DNA of 64,000 nt from Arthrobacter sp. SLBN-112 (GCF_030944625.1 NZ_JAUSXY010000001.1:310001-374000); one strand, 5' to 3'. Shown: positions 1-8,898, counted from the first letter of the stretch. The notes: a model not told the origin generated them from the sequence alone. Translations and numbers: made by a program.

Positions 1-1019
1 AGGGCACCCGGGCGCCACCCGTCGTCGTCGTTCTTCCCGTATGCGTGGGCAATTCCGCAGGCGGCCTGGACGATGCTGTCGAAGCCGCGCAGGCCGCTCC
101 AGGGCCCGGTGCTGCCCCAACTGTTGAGGGTAACCACCACCAGGCCGGGGTGCGCCGCCAGCAGTTCCCGGGGATTAAGCCCAAAGCGGTCCAGGGCGGC
201 ATGCCGGTAGCCGGTGACCACCACGTCCGCGCCGGCCAGGAGCTGCTGGAGGGCGTGCTGGTTCGCCGGCAGCCCGAGATCGGCTTCCGCGCTGCGCTTG
301 CCGAAGGCCGTGTCCACGAACTGGTCCGCGATTTCGGGGAAAGCGGGCGGATCGATCCGGAGGACGTCGGCTCCGAGCGCAGCCAGCAAGCGGGTGGCGA
401 CCGGCCCTGCGATCACCCGGGTCAGGTCCAGGACCCGGATGCCTTCCAGGGGCAGTCCATCAGTGCGCCCCGGACGTGCGGTTGTTGCCGCGATTTCCAC
501 CAGGCCCAGCCCAGCCGTCCGTCCGTCGGCGAACTCCACCGCGATCCAGGGTCCCTTGCCGGCGGCGCGGCCCATGTCCGTCGCCAGCCATTCGCTGCGC
601 GTCCTGACCGCTGCCGCGATCCCGCCGTTGCCTTGGATGACGGCTTCGGCCTGCAGGGCCGGCATGGTGCGCAGTTCCTGCTCCGCCGCTTCGGCGGACG
701 ATGCTCCCAGCGCCTGCAGAAGCCGCTGCTCATGGTGCGGGTAGTTGGCGTGCAGCCGGATCCAGCCGTCAGCGGTGCGCCGGAAGCCGGACAGTGGCGC
801 GAAGCCCTGCAGCCGGCGCCCCTCGATCCGCAAGTGCCCGAAGGAATCGAAGGCTGCCGACGTCAGGACCGCGGTGGTGCTGAACCGGCCCGGGTCACCC
901 GTGTACCGGTTCAGCGCCTGCGCCGCTGCTCCCACCGATTGCAGGGCCAGGCCCTCAACATCCAGCGGCCCGGCCCACCACCTGCGCGGTAAGGATCCGC
1001 CGACGCCGCCCTCCGCCAC
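1..1019 (-). CDS. CaiB/BaiF-family CoA-transferase, C-terminal part cut off by the window edge
   Basis: Class III CoA-transferases move CoA between carboxylic acids in the cytosol. The characteristic CaiB/BaiF opening, GIRVLDLTRVIAGPVATRLL followed by ALGADVLRIDPP, is clear, then VVVTGYRHAALDRFGL and an SWGSTGPWSG-type stretch. Unusually this signature begins only near residue 190. The preceding residues (WWAGPLDVEGLALQSVGAAA onward) look like a second, degenerate CoA-transferase half, so this is the long two-part form of the family. The usual catalytic Asp region would lie beyond the window. The GTG start at 1019 follows an AGTAGGG ribosome site and lies 7 nt after the stop of the upstream phosphodiesterase gene, so the two are probably co-transcribed. 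Substrate unknown. Confidence 0.85.
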   Translation of the reverse strand, partial: MAEGGVGGSLPRRWWAGPLDVEGLALQSVGAAAQALNRYTGDPGRFSTTAVLTSAAFDSFGHLRIEGRRLQGFAPLSGFRRTADGWIRLHANYPHHEQRLLQALGASSAEAAEQELRTMPALQAEAVIQGNGGIAAAVRTRSEWLATDMGRAAGKGPWIAVEFADGRTAGLGLVEIAATTARPGRTDGLPLEGIRVLDLTRVIAGPVATRLLAALGADVLRIDPPAFPEIADQFVDTAFGKRSAEADLGLPANQHALQQLLAGADVVVTGYRHAALDRFGLNPRELLAAHPGLVVVTLNSWGSTGPWSGLRGFDSIVQAACGIAHAYGKNDDDGWRPGA

Positions 1020-1026
1020 GGCCGCC

Positions 1027-1926
1027 CTACTTCGCCTGCGGTGACGCCACGCGGAGCTGGTCCAGGACCCGGGCCGGGTAGTTGCTGGTGATCTCCTGGA
1101 TACCGAGTTCCTGGCACAGATCAACGTCCTCCGGCGAGTCCACCGTCCAGACCCGGAAACGCCGGCCGGAGTCCAGCCAGCGGCGGACGGTGTCCCGGCG
1201 TTCGCGGACGTAGTCGATGCCGGGGCCCGCCATGCCCACCAGGCAGTCGTCCAGGATCTGTTCGCTCTCCAGCTGGGTGGCCTTCATCAGGTTGGCGATC
1301 GCTCCGCCGGTAATCGGGCCCACGCCCAGGCCACCGCGTATCTCGTGGACCGTGAGATCGTCCACGAGCTGGCAAATGTACCGGGGCGGGACGGACTCCA
1401 GGAGGTGGCGGACGGAATCGGGGCTGAAACTCATGAAGGTCACGGCCACGTTGTCCAGCGTGGAGCTTTCAGGCTCCCAGCCTTCGCTGCGGAGCACTTC
1501 GAGTACCCGGTCCTCCAGCTTGAGCTGGTACGGGCTTGGATGCTTGAGCTCGATGGCCAGGCCCACGGGGCGGCCCGCTCCACGAAGGATGTCCAGGAGC
1601 TCCGGAAGGGTCAGGAATTGTTCCGAGCGGGCGCCGTACGTTTCGGGGATCCGCACCCCTTTCCAGGACGAGAAGTCCAGCTGCCGCAGCTCATGCAGCG
1701 TCCGGTCCCCCACCGGGCCCGTCCCGTCCGAGGTCCGGTCCAGGTTGGCGTCGTGAAGCAGGACCACGTGCTGGTCCCGGGTCAGGTGGACATCGCACTC
1801 CACCCCGTCGGCCCCGTCTGCCAGGGCCTGCAGGTAGGCGGCGCGGGTATGTTCAGCATAAGTGCCGCTTGAGCCCCGGTGGGCATAGACCAACGGCCGC
1901 TGCGGCACAGACTCGTCAGTTGTCAT
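1027..1926 (-). CDS. Glycerophosphodiester phosphodiesterase (GDPD) family protein
   Basis: Predicted to hydrolyse glycerophosphodiesters to glycerol 3-phosphate and an alcohol. From the ATG at 1926 the protein is 299 aa, usual for bacterial GDPDs of the UgpQ type. The catalytic features are at the N-terminus: YAHRG near residue 15, an EHT in place of the common ENT, GVECDVHLTRD and VVLLHD. No signal peptide is seen, so it is probably cytosolic. A GTG two codons upstream (1932) is also open, but a TACCGT box 6 nt before ATG 1926 supports a leaderless start there. It is divergent from the DUF445 gene (about 50 bp apart) and followed at 7 nt by the CoA-transferase gene. Confidence 0.9.
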   Translation of the reverse strand: MTTDESVPQRPLVYAHRGSSGTYAEHTRAAYLQALADGADGVECDVHLTRDQHVVLLHDANLDRTSDGTGPVGDRTLHELRQLDFSSWKGVRIPETYGARSEQFLTLPELLDILRGAGRPVGLAIELKHPSPYQLKLEDRVLEVLRSEGWEPESSTLDNVAVTFMSFSPDSVRHLLESVPPRYICQLVDDLTVHEIRGGLGVGPITGGAIANLMKATQLESEQILDDCLVGMAGPGIDYVRERRDTVRRWLDSGRRFRVWTVDSPEDVDLCQELGIQEITSNYPARVLDQLRVASPQAK

Positions 1927-1932
1927 GCTCAC

Positions 1933-1938
1933 ACGGTA
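1933..1938 (-). promoter_or_regulatory. -10 box (TACCGT) of a leaderless transcript
   Basis: TACCGT lies exactly 6 nt before ATG 1926 and there is no Shine-Dalgarno sequence, the layout of leaderless actinobacterial mRNAs. No clear -35 is visible. Inference from spacing. Confidence 0.5.
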
Positions 1939-1963
1939 GCGGACCGGCTTCCGCCTTCGGGGC

Positions 1964-1969
1964 TAGGCT
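1964..1969 (+). promoter_or_regulatory. -10 box (TAGGCT) of a leaderless transcript
   Basis: TAGGCT ends 6 nt before ATG 1976 and no Shine-Dalgarno sequence lies between. Together with the box at 1933-1938 it makes a compact divergent promoter pair. Confidence 0.5.
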
Positions 1970-1975
1970 TGGCAC

Positions 1976-3337
1976 ATGCAGGTGAACTCTGAGGCAACTA
2001 CCGGGCACGCCACGCAGGATGCACCAGCGGAGGCGACGCGGCAGGTGCCGCAGGGCACCAAGGCGGCAGGCGCCGTCGCCACCCGGGAGCCTGGTGCCGG
2101 TGACGCCGAAAAGGCGGCAGCGCTGCGGAAAATGAAGCTGCTGGCACTGAGCCTGCTGATTGCCATGGGCGTAATTTTTGTCTTCGCGTTTGCCCTGCAG
2201 AAGGACTATCCGTGGCTGCAGTACGTACGTGCAGCCGCCGAGGGCGGCATGGTGGGCGCGCTGGCCGACTGGTTCGCCGTGACCGCCTTGTTCAAGTACC
2301 CCATGGGCATCAAGATTCCGCACACCGCCATCATTCCCCGCCGGAAAGACCAGATCGGGGCCTCCCTGGGCGAGTTCGTGGAGACGAATTTCCTCTCCGA
2401 ACAGGTGGTCCAGGACAAGCTGGCCAGCGTTAACATCGCCGGCCGTGCCGGCCAGTGGCTGGCCACGCCAGGTGGGGCGGAGCGGGTGGCCAAGGAGGGC
2501 GCCGCCGTGATCCGCGGCGCCTTCAAGGTCCTGAATGACGACGACGTCCAGGCCGTCATCGAGGGCATGGTGCGCAAGCATCTGCTCACCCCGCCGTGGG
2601 GGCCGCCGGTGGGCAGGCTCGCCGAGCGGATCTTCCATGACGGGCACCACCACACGCTGGTGGACCTGATGGTGGACCGCGCCGCAGACTGGGTGGACGA
2701 TAATCACGAGACGGTCAGCCGCCTGGTGTCCGACCGCTCCCCCACGTGGGTGCCGCAGTTCGTTGACGGCCTGGTGGGCGACAAGGTGTACGTCGAGATC
2801 CTGAAGTTCGTCCGGGCCGTCCAGGCCGACCCCAACCACCAGGTGCGCCAGTCGATCGACAAGTACCTGAACGACCTCGCGCAGGACCTTCAGCACGACC
2901 CGGCCATGATCGCCCGCGCCGAGGACATCAAGGCACAGGTACTGGGTGATCCCGAGGTGCGCGAACTGGCGTCCCGAACGTGGGGCACCGTCAAGAATGC
3001 GCTGCTGGGGGCCGTGGACGATCCCCACAGCGAACTCACCATCAAGTTCAAGGCAGCCGTGCGCGATTTCGGGTCGCGGCTGGTCGAGGACCCCGAACTG
3101 GCCGGGAAGGTCAACGCCTGGATCGGCGACGCTGCGGGGTATCTGGTCCGGACCTACCGATCGGACATTGCGGGGGTCATCACGGACACCGTGGCGCGCT
3201 GGGATGCCGAGGAAACGTCCCAGAAGATCGAGCTCCAGGTAGGCAAGGATCTACAGTTCATCCGCATCAACGGCACCGTGGTGGGGTCCCTGGCCGGGTT
3301 ATTGATCTTCACGGTGGCGCATCTGATCTTTGGGTAA
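1976..3337 (+). CDS. DUF445 family membrane protein
   Basis: 453-aa protein of the DUF445 family (E. coli YjiN is a member), whose biochemical role is not established. A polar N-terminal tail of about 50 residues precedes one membrane segment (KLLALSLLIAMGVIFVFAFA). Next comes the family hallmark GGMVGALADWFAVTALF with HTAIIPRRKDQIG, then a long soluble helical region, and a final hydrophobic segment (GSLAGLLIFTVAHLIF) that ends two residues before the stop. The layout suggests membrane anchoring at both ends with a large domain between. The start is supported by the leaderless -10 box 6 nt upstream. The stop codon lies inside a 16-bp tandem duplication. Confidence 0.88.
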   Translation: MQVNSEATTGHATQDAPAEATRQVPQGTKAAGAVATREPGAGDAEKAAALRKMKLLALSLLIAMGVIFVFAFALQKDYPWLQYVRAAAEGGMVGALADWFAVTALFKYPMGIKIPHTAIIPRRKDQIGASLGEFVETNFLSEQVVQDKLASVNIAGRAGQWLATPGGAERVAKEGAAVIRGAFKVLNDDDVQAVIEGMVRKHLLTPPWGPPVGRLAERIFHDGHHHTLVDLMVDRAADWVDDNHETVSRLVSDRSPTWVPQFVDGLVGDKVYVEILKFVRAVQADPNHQVRQSIDKYLNDLAQDLQHDPAMIARAEDIKAQVLGDPEVRELASRTWGTVKNALLGAVDDPHSELTIKFKAAVRDFGSRLVEDPELAGKVNAWIGDAAGYLVRTYRSDIAGVITDTVARWDAEETSQKIELQVGKDLQFIRINGTVVGSLAGLLIFTVAHLIFG

Positions 3338-3360
3338 TTCCCTCTTTGGGTAATTCCCTT
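3329..3360 (+). repeat. 16-bp tandem duplication covering a stop codon
   Basis: Two adjacent copies of TTTGGGTAATTCCCT plus one base (3329-3344 and 3345-3360). The first copy supplies the last Phe-Gly codons and the TAA stop of the DUF445 gene, and the second repeats them in the 3' untranslated region. Confidence 0.85.
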
Positions 3361-3448
3361 GTGGGATGAGCGGTCTCGGCCCAGGGGGGTGACTCAGGAA
3401 GGTTAGTCCTCCGCTTCGAATGTCAGTGCCTCGATAGATGATGTTCGT

Positions 3449-5074
3449 ATGGAAATCAGCAGCGGTGCCGGGGTGGCTTTGGAGGGTGTTCATGCCTCCG
3501 TTGCTGCCCTCGATGCGCTGGATTGTGAGGACTCTTTCCTGGCTGCCGGAGTTGGTGTTGGTGCTGACGTGGATGTGTTGCAGCGGCGGTACGAGCTCCG
3601 GCTGGCGCGGCTGGAGGTGGTGAAGCGGCTGGAGGCGCAGCTCGCCGCGGTGAAAGCCGGTGATGTTGCCGAGGCCGTTGCGATCCAGAACGCGATGCTT
3701 GCCCCGGACGCCCCGGTGCACGAACGCACCTACGCGGAAATGTCAGCGGTCGAGGAAATCGCCGGGGCCCTGGCCATCAGCTCCAGTGCCGCCGGGGCAT
3801 TCGTGGAACAGTCCCGGCGGGTGTGCGCCCTCCCGCCGGTCCGGGACGCCATGTCCGCCGGAGACCTCTCCTGGCAGCACGCGAGAATTGTTGCCGACGA
3901 AACCGAAGGCCTCACCCCGGACGGTGCCACCGCCCTGGCGGCGCACTTCTTCGACCCCGACGCTCCCAACCCGGCCCGCGGCGCCGCCCCCGGCGAACTC
4001 GTTCCCTCCCGGTTCCGGGCCAAAGTCCGCACCTGGCGCGAACGCCACCACCCCGAAACCCTGGAGCAACGCCACGCCAAGGGTGTCGCGGACCGGCGGA
4101 TGGAATACACCCCTGACCGCGACGGCATGGCCTGGATCTCGCTCTGCCTTCCCGGCGACACCGCCTGCGCCATCTGGAACCGCACCACCGCCACCGCCCG
4201 CGGCCTCCAAGGCCCCAACGAACCCCGCACCATCACCCAACTCCGCCCCGACATCGCCGCATCACTACTCCTCGGCGCCGGAACGCCTGCGGGTGAGGCG
4301 GCTGCGGGTGAGGCGGCCGGGAGGACTGGTGATGCTGCGGGAACGGGTGCAGGCAGCATTTCCGGTGCCGGGAGCGCTGCGGGGAGCAATAGTGATATTG
4401 GACGAGTCCCCACGCCGCGTGCGGATGTGCTGGTCATGGTGCCGGTGTTCTCCCTGCTCGGCATCACTGACGAACCCGCAGAACTGGACGGCCACGGCCC
4501 CATCCCAGCATCCATGGCACGCAAGCTCGTCGCGGACGGGGCGGAATCGTTCTACCGCGTCCTGGTCGACCCCCGCGACGGGGCCCCCTTGGAGATCGGC
4601 CGCACCCGCTACCGGCTCACCGAAACCATCAAACAATGGATCCGGATGCGGGACGGAAAATGCACCTTCCCCGGCTGCACCAACCGCACCCCGGACAACG
4701 ACACAGACCACCTCACCGCCTGGCAGAACGGCGGCACCACGGGTGTCCGGAACCTGGGCCAACTCTGCCCCAAACATCACCGGCTCAAACACGCCCGGCC
4801 ATGGATCCCCGACCCCGCGACGGATAACCGCTCTCCGGGCTGGACCTCACCGACAGGCCGCCACTACAACCCCGAACACCCAGACCCCGAACCAACCCAC
4901 TGGCCGGCGGGACTTTTCCCGATGCCCGCTGTAACCCAAGGTGTAGATCCCAGCCCGGAAGACCTCCCGCAGTGGGAACCGGACGACGACAAACTCATAG
5001 ACCTCCACGACCTCTCACCCGAGGACCCGGTGTGGGCGGAGTTCTTCACCAAACCGTTCGTACTGTCGGGTTGA
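3449..5074 (+). CDS. DUF222 domain-containing HNH endonuclease signature protein (13E12 repeat family)
   Basis: 541 aa. The N-terminal two thirds is the actinobacterial DUF222/13E12 type (AEMSAVEEIAGALAISSSAA, DAMSAGDLSWQHARIV). The C-terminal part carries an HNH nuclease motif at about residues 405-450: CTFPGC, then DTDHLTAWQNGGTT and LCPKHHRLKH, giving a zinc-binding Cys set and the catalytic His. Between the parts, near residues 275-315, is a Gly/Ala/Glu-rich low-complexity linker with a repeated AGEAA pattern. Such genes occur in many copies per actinobacterial genome, and their role (possibly a selfish or recombination-linked nuclease) is not settled. No clear Shine-Dalgarno; a TAGATG hexamer 8 nt before the ATG suggests a leaderless start. 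Codons change from G/T-ending near the 5' end to strongly C-ending later. Confidence 0.88.
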   Translation: MEISSGAGVALEGVHASVAALDALDCEDSFLAAGVGVGADVDVLQRRYELRLARLEVVKRLEAQLAAVKAGDVAEAVAIQNAMLAPDAPVHERTYAEMSAVEEIAGALAISSSAAGAFVEQSRRVCALPPVRDAMSAGDLSWQHARIVADETEGLTPDGATALAAHFFDPDAPNPARGAAPGELVPSRFRAKVRTWRERHHPETLEQRHAKGVADRRMEYTPDRDGMAWISLCLPGDTACAIWNRTTATARGLQGPNEPRTITQLRPDIAASLLLGAGTPAGEAAAGEAAGRTGDAAGTGAGSISGAGSAAGSNSDIGRVPTPRADVLVMVPVFSLLGITDEPAELDGHGPIPASMARKLVADGAESFYRVLVDPRDGAPLEIGRTRYRLTETIKQWIRMRDGKCTFPGCTNRTPDNDTDHLTAWQNGGTTGVRNLGQLCPKHHRLKHARPWIPDPATDNRSPGWTSPTGRHYNPEHPDPEPTHWPAGLFPMPAVTQGVDPSPEDLPQWEPDDDKLIDLHDLSPEDPVWAEFFTKPFVLSG

Positions 5075-5101
5075 CTCGGCCTGCCGTCCCGCGACAGGTC
5101 C

Positions 5102-5851
5102 CTACGCGAAGGACTCCAGTCCTACGCCTGCAGCCTCAAGTCCTGCCCTGATCCGGGCCGCCATCTCCACCGCGGCGGGGCTCCCGCCGCTTATCCGCAG
5201 CGAATCCGGGCGGATCGAAACTACGGTTCCGTCCACGGCCACCACATCGCCTTGGGTTGCCAGGCGGACGGCGCGTTCGACCACCGAGTCGACGTCGTGC
5301 AGGACCGCGTTCTCCTCCGAGAGTGGCACCAGGCTGCCGTCGGCGAGGTAGGCGCGGTCAGCGAAGGCCTCCGTGAACACCGGGTGACCGGCTTCCTTGG
5401 CCTGCTTCAACAGCTCCGAGCCCGCGAAGCCCAGGATGGGAAGGCCGGGATCGTAGGCGTTGACTGCCGCGACCACCGCGGAGGCCTGCTCGGCGTCGTG
5501 GATCAATGCCTCATACAGGGCTCCGTGCGGCTTTACATAGTCCACCGAGGCCCCCACGGCGTGGGCCACGCCGTCGAGCGCGCCCAGCTGGTACAGCACG
5601 TCACCGAAGAGCTCGTCAAAGCTCATGTCCAGCGAGCGCCGGCCATAGCCGGCCAAATCGCGGTAGCCAAGGTGCGCCCCAACGGTGACGTCCAGGTCGT
5701 AGGCCGCCCTGCAGCTGTCAAGCATGGTGATGGGGTCACCGGCGTGGAGGCCGCAGGCCACGTTGGCGCTGGTGGCCAACTGGAACATCGCCGGATCGCC
5801 ACCCGCGGTCCAGGAGCCGAATGATTGACCTACGTCAGCGTTGAGATCCAA
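5102..5851 (-). CDS. pxpA: 5-oxoprolinase subunit PxpA (LamB/YcsF family)
   Basis: 249 aa, full length for the LamB/YcsF family. PxpA, with PxpB and PxpC, hydrolyses 5-oxoproline to glutamate using ATP. The hallmarks are the opening MDLNADVGQSFG, SANVACGLHAGDP and VGAHLGYRDLAGYGRR, then VDYVKPHGALYE and EAFADRAYLADGSLVPL. The family begins at the first Met, and that ATG overlaps the end of the upstream EcsC-like gene by 17 bp, so the two are probably translationally coupled. No pxpB/pxpC follows inside the window: the next gene downstream converges from the other strand. Confidence 0.92.
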   Translation of the reverse strand: MDLNADVGQSFGSWTAGGDPAMFQLATSANVACGLHAGDPITMLDSCRAAYDLDVTVGAHLGYRDLAGYGRRSLDMSFDELFGDVLYQLGALDGVAHAVGASVDYVKPHGALYEALIHDAEQASAVVAAVNAYDPGLPILGFAGSELLKQAKEAGHPVFTEAFADRAYLADGSLVPLSEENAVLHDVDSVVERAVRLATQGDVVAVDGTVVSIRPDSLRISGGSPAAVEMAARIRAGLEAAGVGLESFA

Positions 5852-6650
5852 GTGTGTTGCCTTCCAGCGTCAGGTTGTCCGGCGCGGCAGCGGCGGTCAG
5901 CTCGCCGGGAATGGTGTCCGGCATCGGCCCAAACGCCTCGCGCGCGTTCTTGGCCACAGCGCGGCCCATCATGAGGTTACCGGCTCCGCCCACAACAGCC
6001 CCTATCCCGAATGGCAGGGCCCGGCCGAACAACGCAGTGCCCTGGCGCTTCAGGAGGTTCTTCAGGAAGGCCGCCTGGATCCGCTTCCGGACGCTCCCGA
6101 AGCCCGGCACCACCATCGATTTGGAGAGGACGCTCCCCCAGGCATTACCGGCGCTGTTGCCGGCTGCCTGGCCGGTGAGCGTGCCCAGCAGGGCGGTACC
6201 CTCCTCACCGAGCATGATGGCCATGACCATGGTGCCGGCTTTTTCCGGATTGGTGAGGCGGATGCCGTGGAGCTCCGCCAGCGACGTTGCGTAAAGAGCT
6301 GTGGCCTCGAGGAAACCGACGGTGGCGGCCGCGGACAGTCCCAGCGAGGCGACAGTTCCAACACCAGGGACGACGGCGGTGGCACCCACCAGGGCGCCCC
6401 CGCCGGCGACGGCCCGAAGGTAGTCACGTTCTGCGATGTGCGCCAACTGGGCGGCGGTGGCCCGGGGATGCTTCTTCTGGAGCCTGCGGATATAGCCGAC
6501 CACCAGGGGCCGTTGGATCTGCACTGCCTTCAGCAGCATGTTGTGGATACCGGGCTTGGGCTTGCCGTCGGCGTCGAACATTGCGCTGTGGGCGGTTTCC
6601 TGTGCGATGCGTACTGCGGGATTGCTGCGCCGGGCCATGGTCACCTTCAT
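5835..6650 (-). CDS. EcsC-like hydrophobic protein of unknown function
   Basis: 271 aa. Two hydrophobic glycine/alanine-rich hairpin regions stand out: VAGGGALVGATAVVPGVGTV with the following LGLSAAATVGFLEATALY, and ALPFGIGAVVGGAGNLMMGR near residue 225. This pairing and the C-terminal GAVVGGAGN with VAKNAREAFGP resemble EcsC-family proteins, whose function is unclear; the assignment is tentative. It overlaps the start of pxpA by 17 bp. A second ATG four codons in (6638) has AAGGTGA just before it and could be the real start. Confidence 0.6.
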   Translation of the reverse strand: MKVTMARRSNPAVRIAQETAHSAMFDADGKPKPGIHNMLLKAVQIQRPLVVGYIRRLQKKHPRATAAQLAHIAERDYLRAVAGGGALVGATAVVPGVGTVASLGLSAAATVGFLEATALYATSLAELHGIRLTNPEKAGTMVMAIMLGEEGTALLGTLTGQAAGNSAGNAWGSVLSKSMVVPGFGSVRKRIQAAFLKNLLKRQGTALFGRALPFGIGAVVGGAGNLMMGRAVAKNAREAFGPMPDTIPGELTAAAAPDNLTLEGNTLGSQR

Positions 6651-6813
6651 TCAAATCGACCTGCAGCGGTTGGGCTGCCGTGCTTTTCCATCCTATGTGG
6701 ATGAACACTAAGCATGCTGAACTTTCGGGTCTGCGGCTCCCCGGCCGGTCGGCTGCGGCGGCAGGATGCAGTACCTGGACCTCACCGCCGCCGCTGCAAC
6801 CCGCCGTCGGCCG

Positions 6814-8355
6814 TTATTTCCTGGCCTGCTGGACCTCGTGCTCTGCCGCACCAGCGTCCTGGCCACCACTGCGCCCGGCCGCAGCGTTGTCCGCGCGCAC
6901 CTCTGCCCGGAAGACCTCGAAGCGGGCAAGATGGGCGGGCCGGCGCCGAAGGACGGCCCACGCCACGCCAAGGACGACGAACCAGATGGGCGTTACCAGC
7001 AGTGCAACCAGCGTGTCGGGCTGGGTGGTCAGGGCCCACAGGACGAAAGCGAAGAACGCGTACACCACCCATACGGCGGGGATGCCACCGGGCATCTTGA
7101 ACTTCGACGCCGCATGCAGGTGCGGCCGGCGGCGCCGGAAGGAGATGTAGCTGGCGAGGATGATCGACCAGACGAAGACGAAGCAGACGGCTGACACGGT
7201 GGTCACCATTTCAAAGGCCTTGCCAACGTCCTGGCCGGCATACATCAGTACGACGCCGGACAGCAGCAGGACGCAGGACAGGAACAGCGCGTTGCTGGGC
7301 ACCTTCCTCGTGGAGAGGCGGCCGAACATGCCGGGGGCGTCGCCTTCCTGGGCCAGTCCGAAGACCATGCGGGAGGTGGAGTAGATGCCGGAGTTCGCGG
7401 AAGACATGGCCGAGGTGAGGACCACCAGGTTGACCACCGTGGCTGCGGCACCAAGGCCGGCCAGGGAGAACATGCCGATGAAGGGGCTGTGGCCTGCGGC
7501 GAACTGGGTCCACGGAGTGACGGCCATCAGGATGACCAGCGCGCCGACGTAGAAGAGCAGCACGCGGACGGGGATGGCGTTGATGGCCCTGGGCAGCGTG
7601 CGTTCGGGATTCTTGGCCTCGGCGGCGGTGGTGCCCACCAGTTCGATGCCCACGAAGGCGAACACCGCGATCTGGAATCCGGCCACGAAGCCCATGAACT
7701 CGTTGGGGAAGAACCCGCCGTGGCTCCACAGGTTGGTGAAGCTTGCAGTGCCCGCGCCGCTTTGGAAACCGGTGAAGATCATGAAGAGACCCACGATAAT
7801 CAGGGCAGCGATGGCGACGATCTTGATGAGGGCGAACCAGAACTCGGTCTCACCGAAAGCCTTGACGGTGGCGAGGTTCAGCAGGAGCAGGATGGCAACG
7901 GTGGCCAGGCCCGGGATCCAGAGCGGCAGCGCCGGCCAGAGTTCCTTTGAGTAGCCGGCGATGGCGATGACGTCCGCGATTCCGGTGATCACCCAGCAGA
8001 ACCAGTACGTCCAGCCGGTAAAGAAGCCTGCCCACGGTCCGAGGAGGTCAGCCGCGAAGTCACTGAAGGACTTGTAGTTCAGGTTGCTCAGCAGCAGTTC
8101 GCCCATGGCCCGCATGACGAAGAAGAGCATGAAGCCGATGATCATGTACACGAAGATCACGGATGGGCCGGCCGCGGAGATGGTCTTGCCGGAGCCCATG
8201 AAGAGGCCGGTGCCGATCGCTCCGCCGATCGCGATGAGCTGGATGTGCCGGTTGGTGAGCTGCCGCTCCAGGTGGGGAGGCTCGCTGCGGGCTGCCGCAG
8301 TGGCGCCTTGGTTGCGGGCCGGTTCGCCGTTGGACGTTTGGGGATGAATCGCCAT
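6814..8355 (-). CDS. Amino-acid permease of the AAT/APC family (CycA-like, probable glycine/alanine/serine uptake)
   Basis: 513 aa with about 12 hydrophobic segments. The AAT signature is clear: LTNRHIQLIAIGGAIGTGLF, GSGKTISAAGPSVIFVYMII, then FAFVGIELVGTTAAEAKNPE in the middle. It resembles D-serine/D-alanine/glycine transporters of the CycA group. The leader carries a tandem glycine riboswitch, which strongly supports glycine or a close relative as substrate. The frame is open further upstream, but ATG 8355 is chosen because GGAGTTCCTCATG places a Shine-Dalgarno 6 nt away and because the same sequence starts gcvP. The hydrophilic tail (about 35 residues) is charged and Ala-rich. Confidence 0.92.
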   Translation of the reverse strand: MAIHPQTSNGEPARNQGATAAARSEPPHLERQLTNRHIQLIAIGGAIGTGLFMGSGKTISAAGPSVIFVYMIIGFMLFFVMRAMGELLLSNLNYKSFSDFAADLLGPWAGFFTGWTYWFCWVITGIADVIAIAGYSKELWPALPLWIPGLATVAILLLLNLATVKAFGETEFWFALIKIVAIAALIIVGLFMIFTGFQSGAGTASFTNLWSHGGFFPNEFMGFVAGFQIAVFAFVGIELVGTTAAEAKNPERTLPRAINAIPVRVLLFYVGALVILMAVTPWTQFAAGHSPFIGMFSLAGLGAAATVVNLVVLTSAMSSANSGIYSTSRMVFGLAQEGDAPGMFGRLSTRKVPSNALFLSCVLLLSGVVLMYAGQDVGKAFEMVTTVSAVCFVFVWSIILASYISFRRRRPHLHAASKFKMPGGIPAVWVVYAFFAFVLWALTTQPDTLVALLVTPIWFVVLGVAWAVLRRRPAHLARFEVFRAEVRADNAAAGRSGGQDAGAAEHEVQQARK

Positions 8356-8370
8356 GAGGAACTCCATCGA

Positions 8371-8393
8371 TAAAGCGGCCTTTTGGGGGCCGC
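8371..8393 (-). terminator. Intrinsic-terminator-like hairpin between riboswitch and permease gene
   Basis: On the minus strand GCGGCC, loop CCCAAAA, GGCCGC is followed directly by TTTAT. It sits between the end of the second glycine aptamer and the permease Shine-Dalgarno, the place expected for a transcriptional expression platform. The U run is short. The gcvP leader has no equivalent. Confidence 0.5.
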
Positions 8394-8403
8394 AAAAGAT
8401 TTG

Positions 8404-8595
8404 GTTCCTCCCCGCTCTGTAGTGAACCTGAGAGTTTCCGCAGCCCAGGGCCGCTTGCACCGTCGGTGAGCCAGGGACATGCCTGGCTGCTTTCCAGAGT
8501 TGCCTGTCCGCGGCGGTACGTGGGCCTGAGAGTTTCCTGGGGAGGATTTGCTCCTACGGCGCCTGTTGGATGTACCGGCAGGGCTCTCCCGCCGC
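8404..8595 (-). ncRNA. Tandem glycine riboswitch in the permease leader
   Basis: Both glycine aptamers are recognisable on the minus strand. Aptamer I (about 8520-8595) has GCGGGAGAGCC, GGCGCCGTAGGAGCAAATCC and GGAAACTCTCAGGCCC. Aptamer II (about 8404-8516) has CAACTCTGGAAAGCAGCC, CACCGACGGTGCAAGCGG and GGAAACTCTCAGGTTC, then CAGAGCGGGGAGG. These are the conserved elements of the gcvT-type riboswitch that binds glycine cooperatively. It leads into the permease about 50 nt downstream. Confidence 0.93.
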
Positions 8596-8898
8596 AGGTC
8601 GAAGGCATGTTCAATTGGACGCCGCAGCCCTGGGGGCCGCGGCGGGTCATGCGATGGGATGGGCGCCGGCTGGTGGGCCGCTCCGGATACGTTGAGCCGG
8701 CCACCGGGCGGTGCCGATCCCGGGGTTCAGTGTGGTGTCCGTCACGATCGAAAGTCAAACTTGTCCCGCCACAAGCTGGGCGGAAGGGTGCCAGGTTCCG
8801 GGTCCCGCTCCCTGCGGCAGTCGCCCGATTTGCCACCGGCAGCTAATCCCGATACCTTGTGAGCCGAATCACCCACATTTGAATAAGCCTTTCGAGCT
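8596..8898. other. Divergent control region between the two glycine riboswitches, no gene seen
   Basis: About 300 bp with no convincing gene on either strand; open frames here lack ribosome sites and normal composition. It must hold both promoters. I could not fix -35/-10 pairs with confidence. The right end (about 8860-8895) becomes locally A/T-richer (ACATTTGAATAAGCC), which would suit the rightward promoter. Confidence 0.5.
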
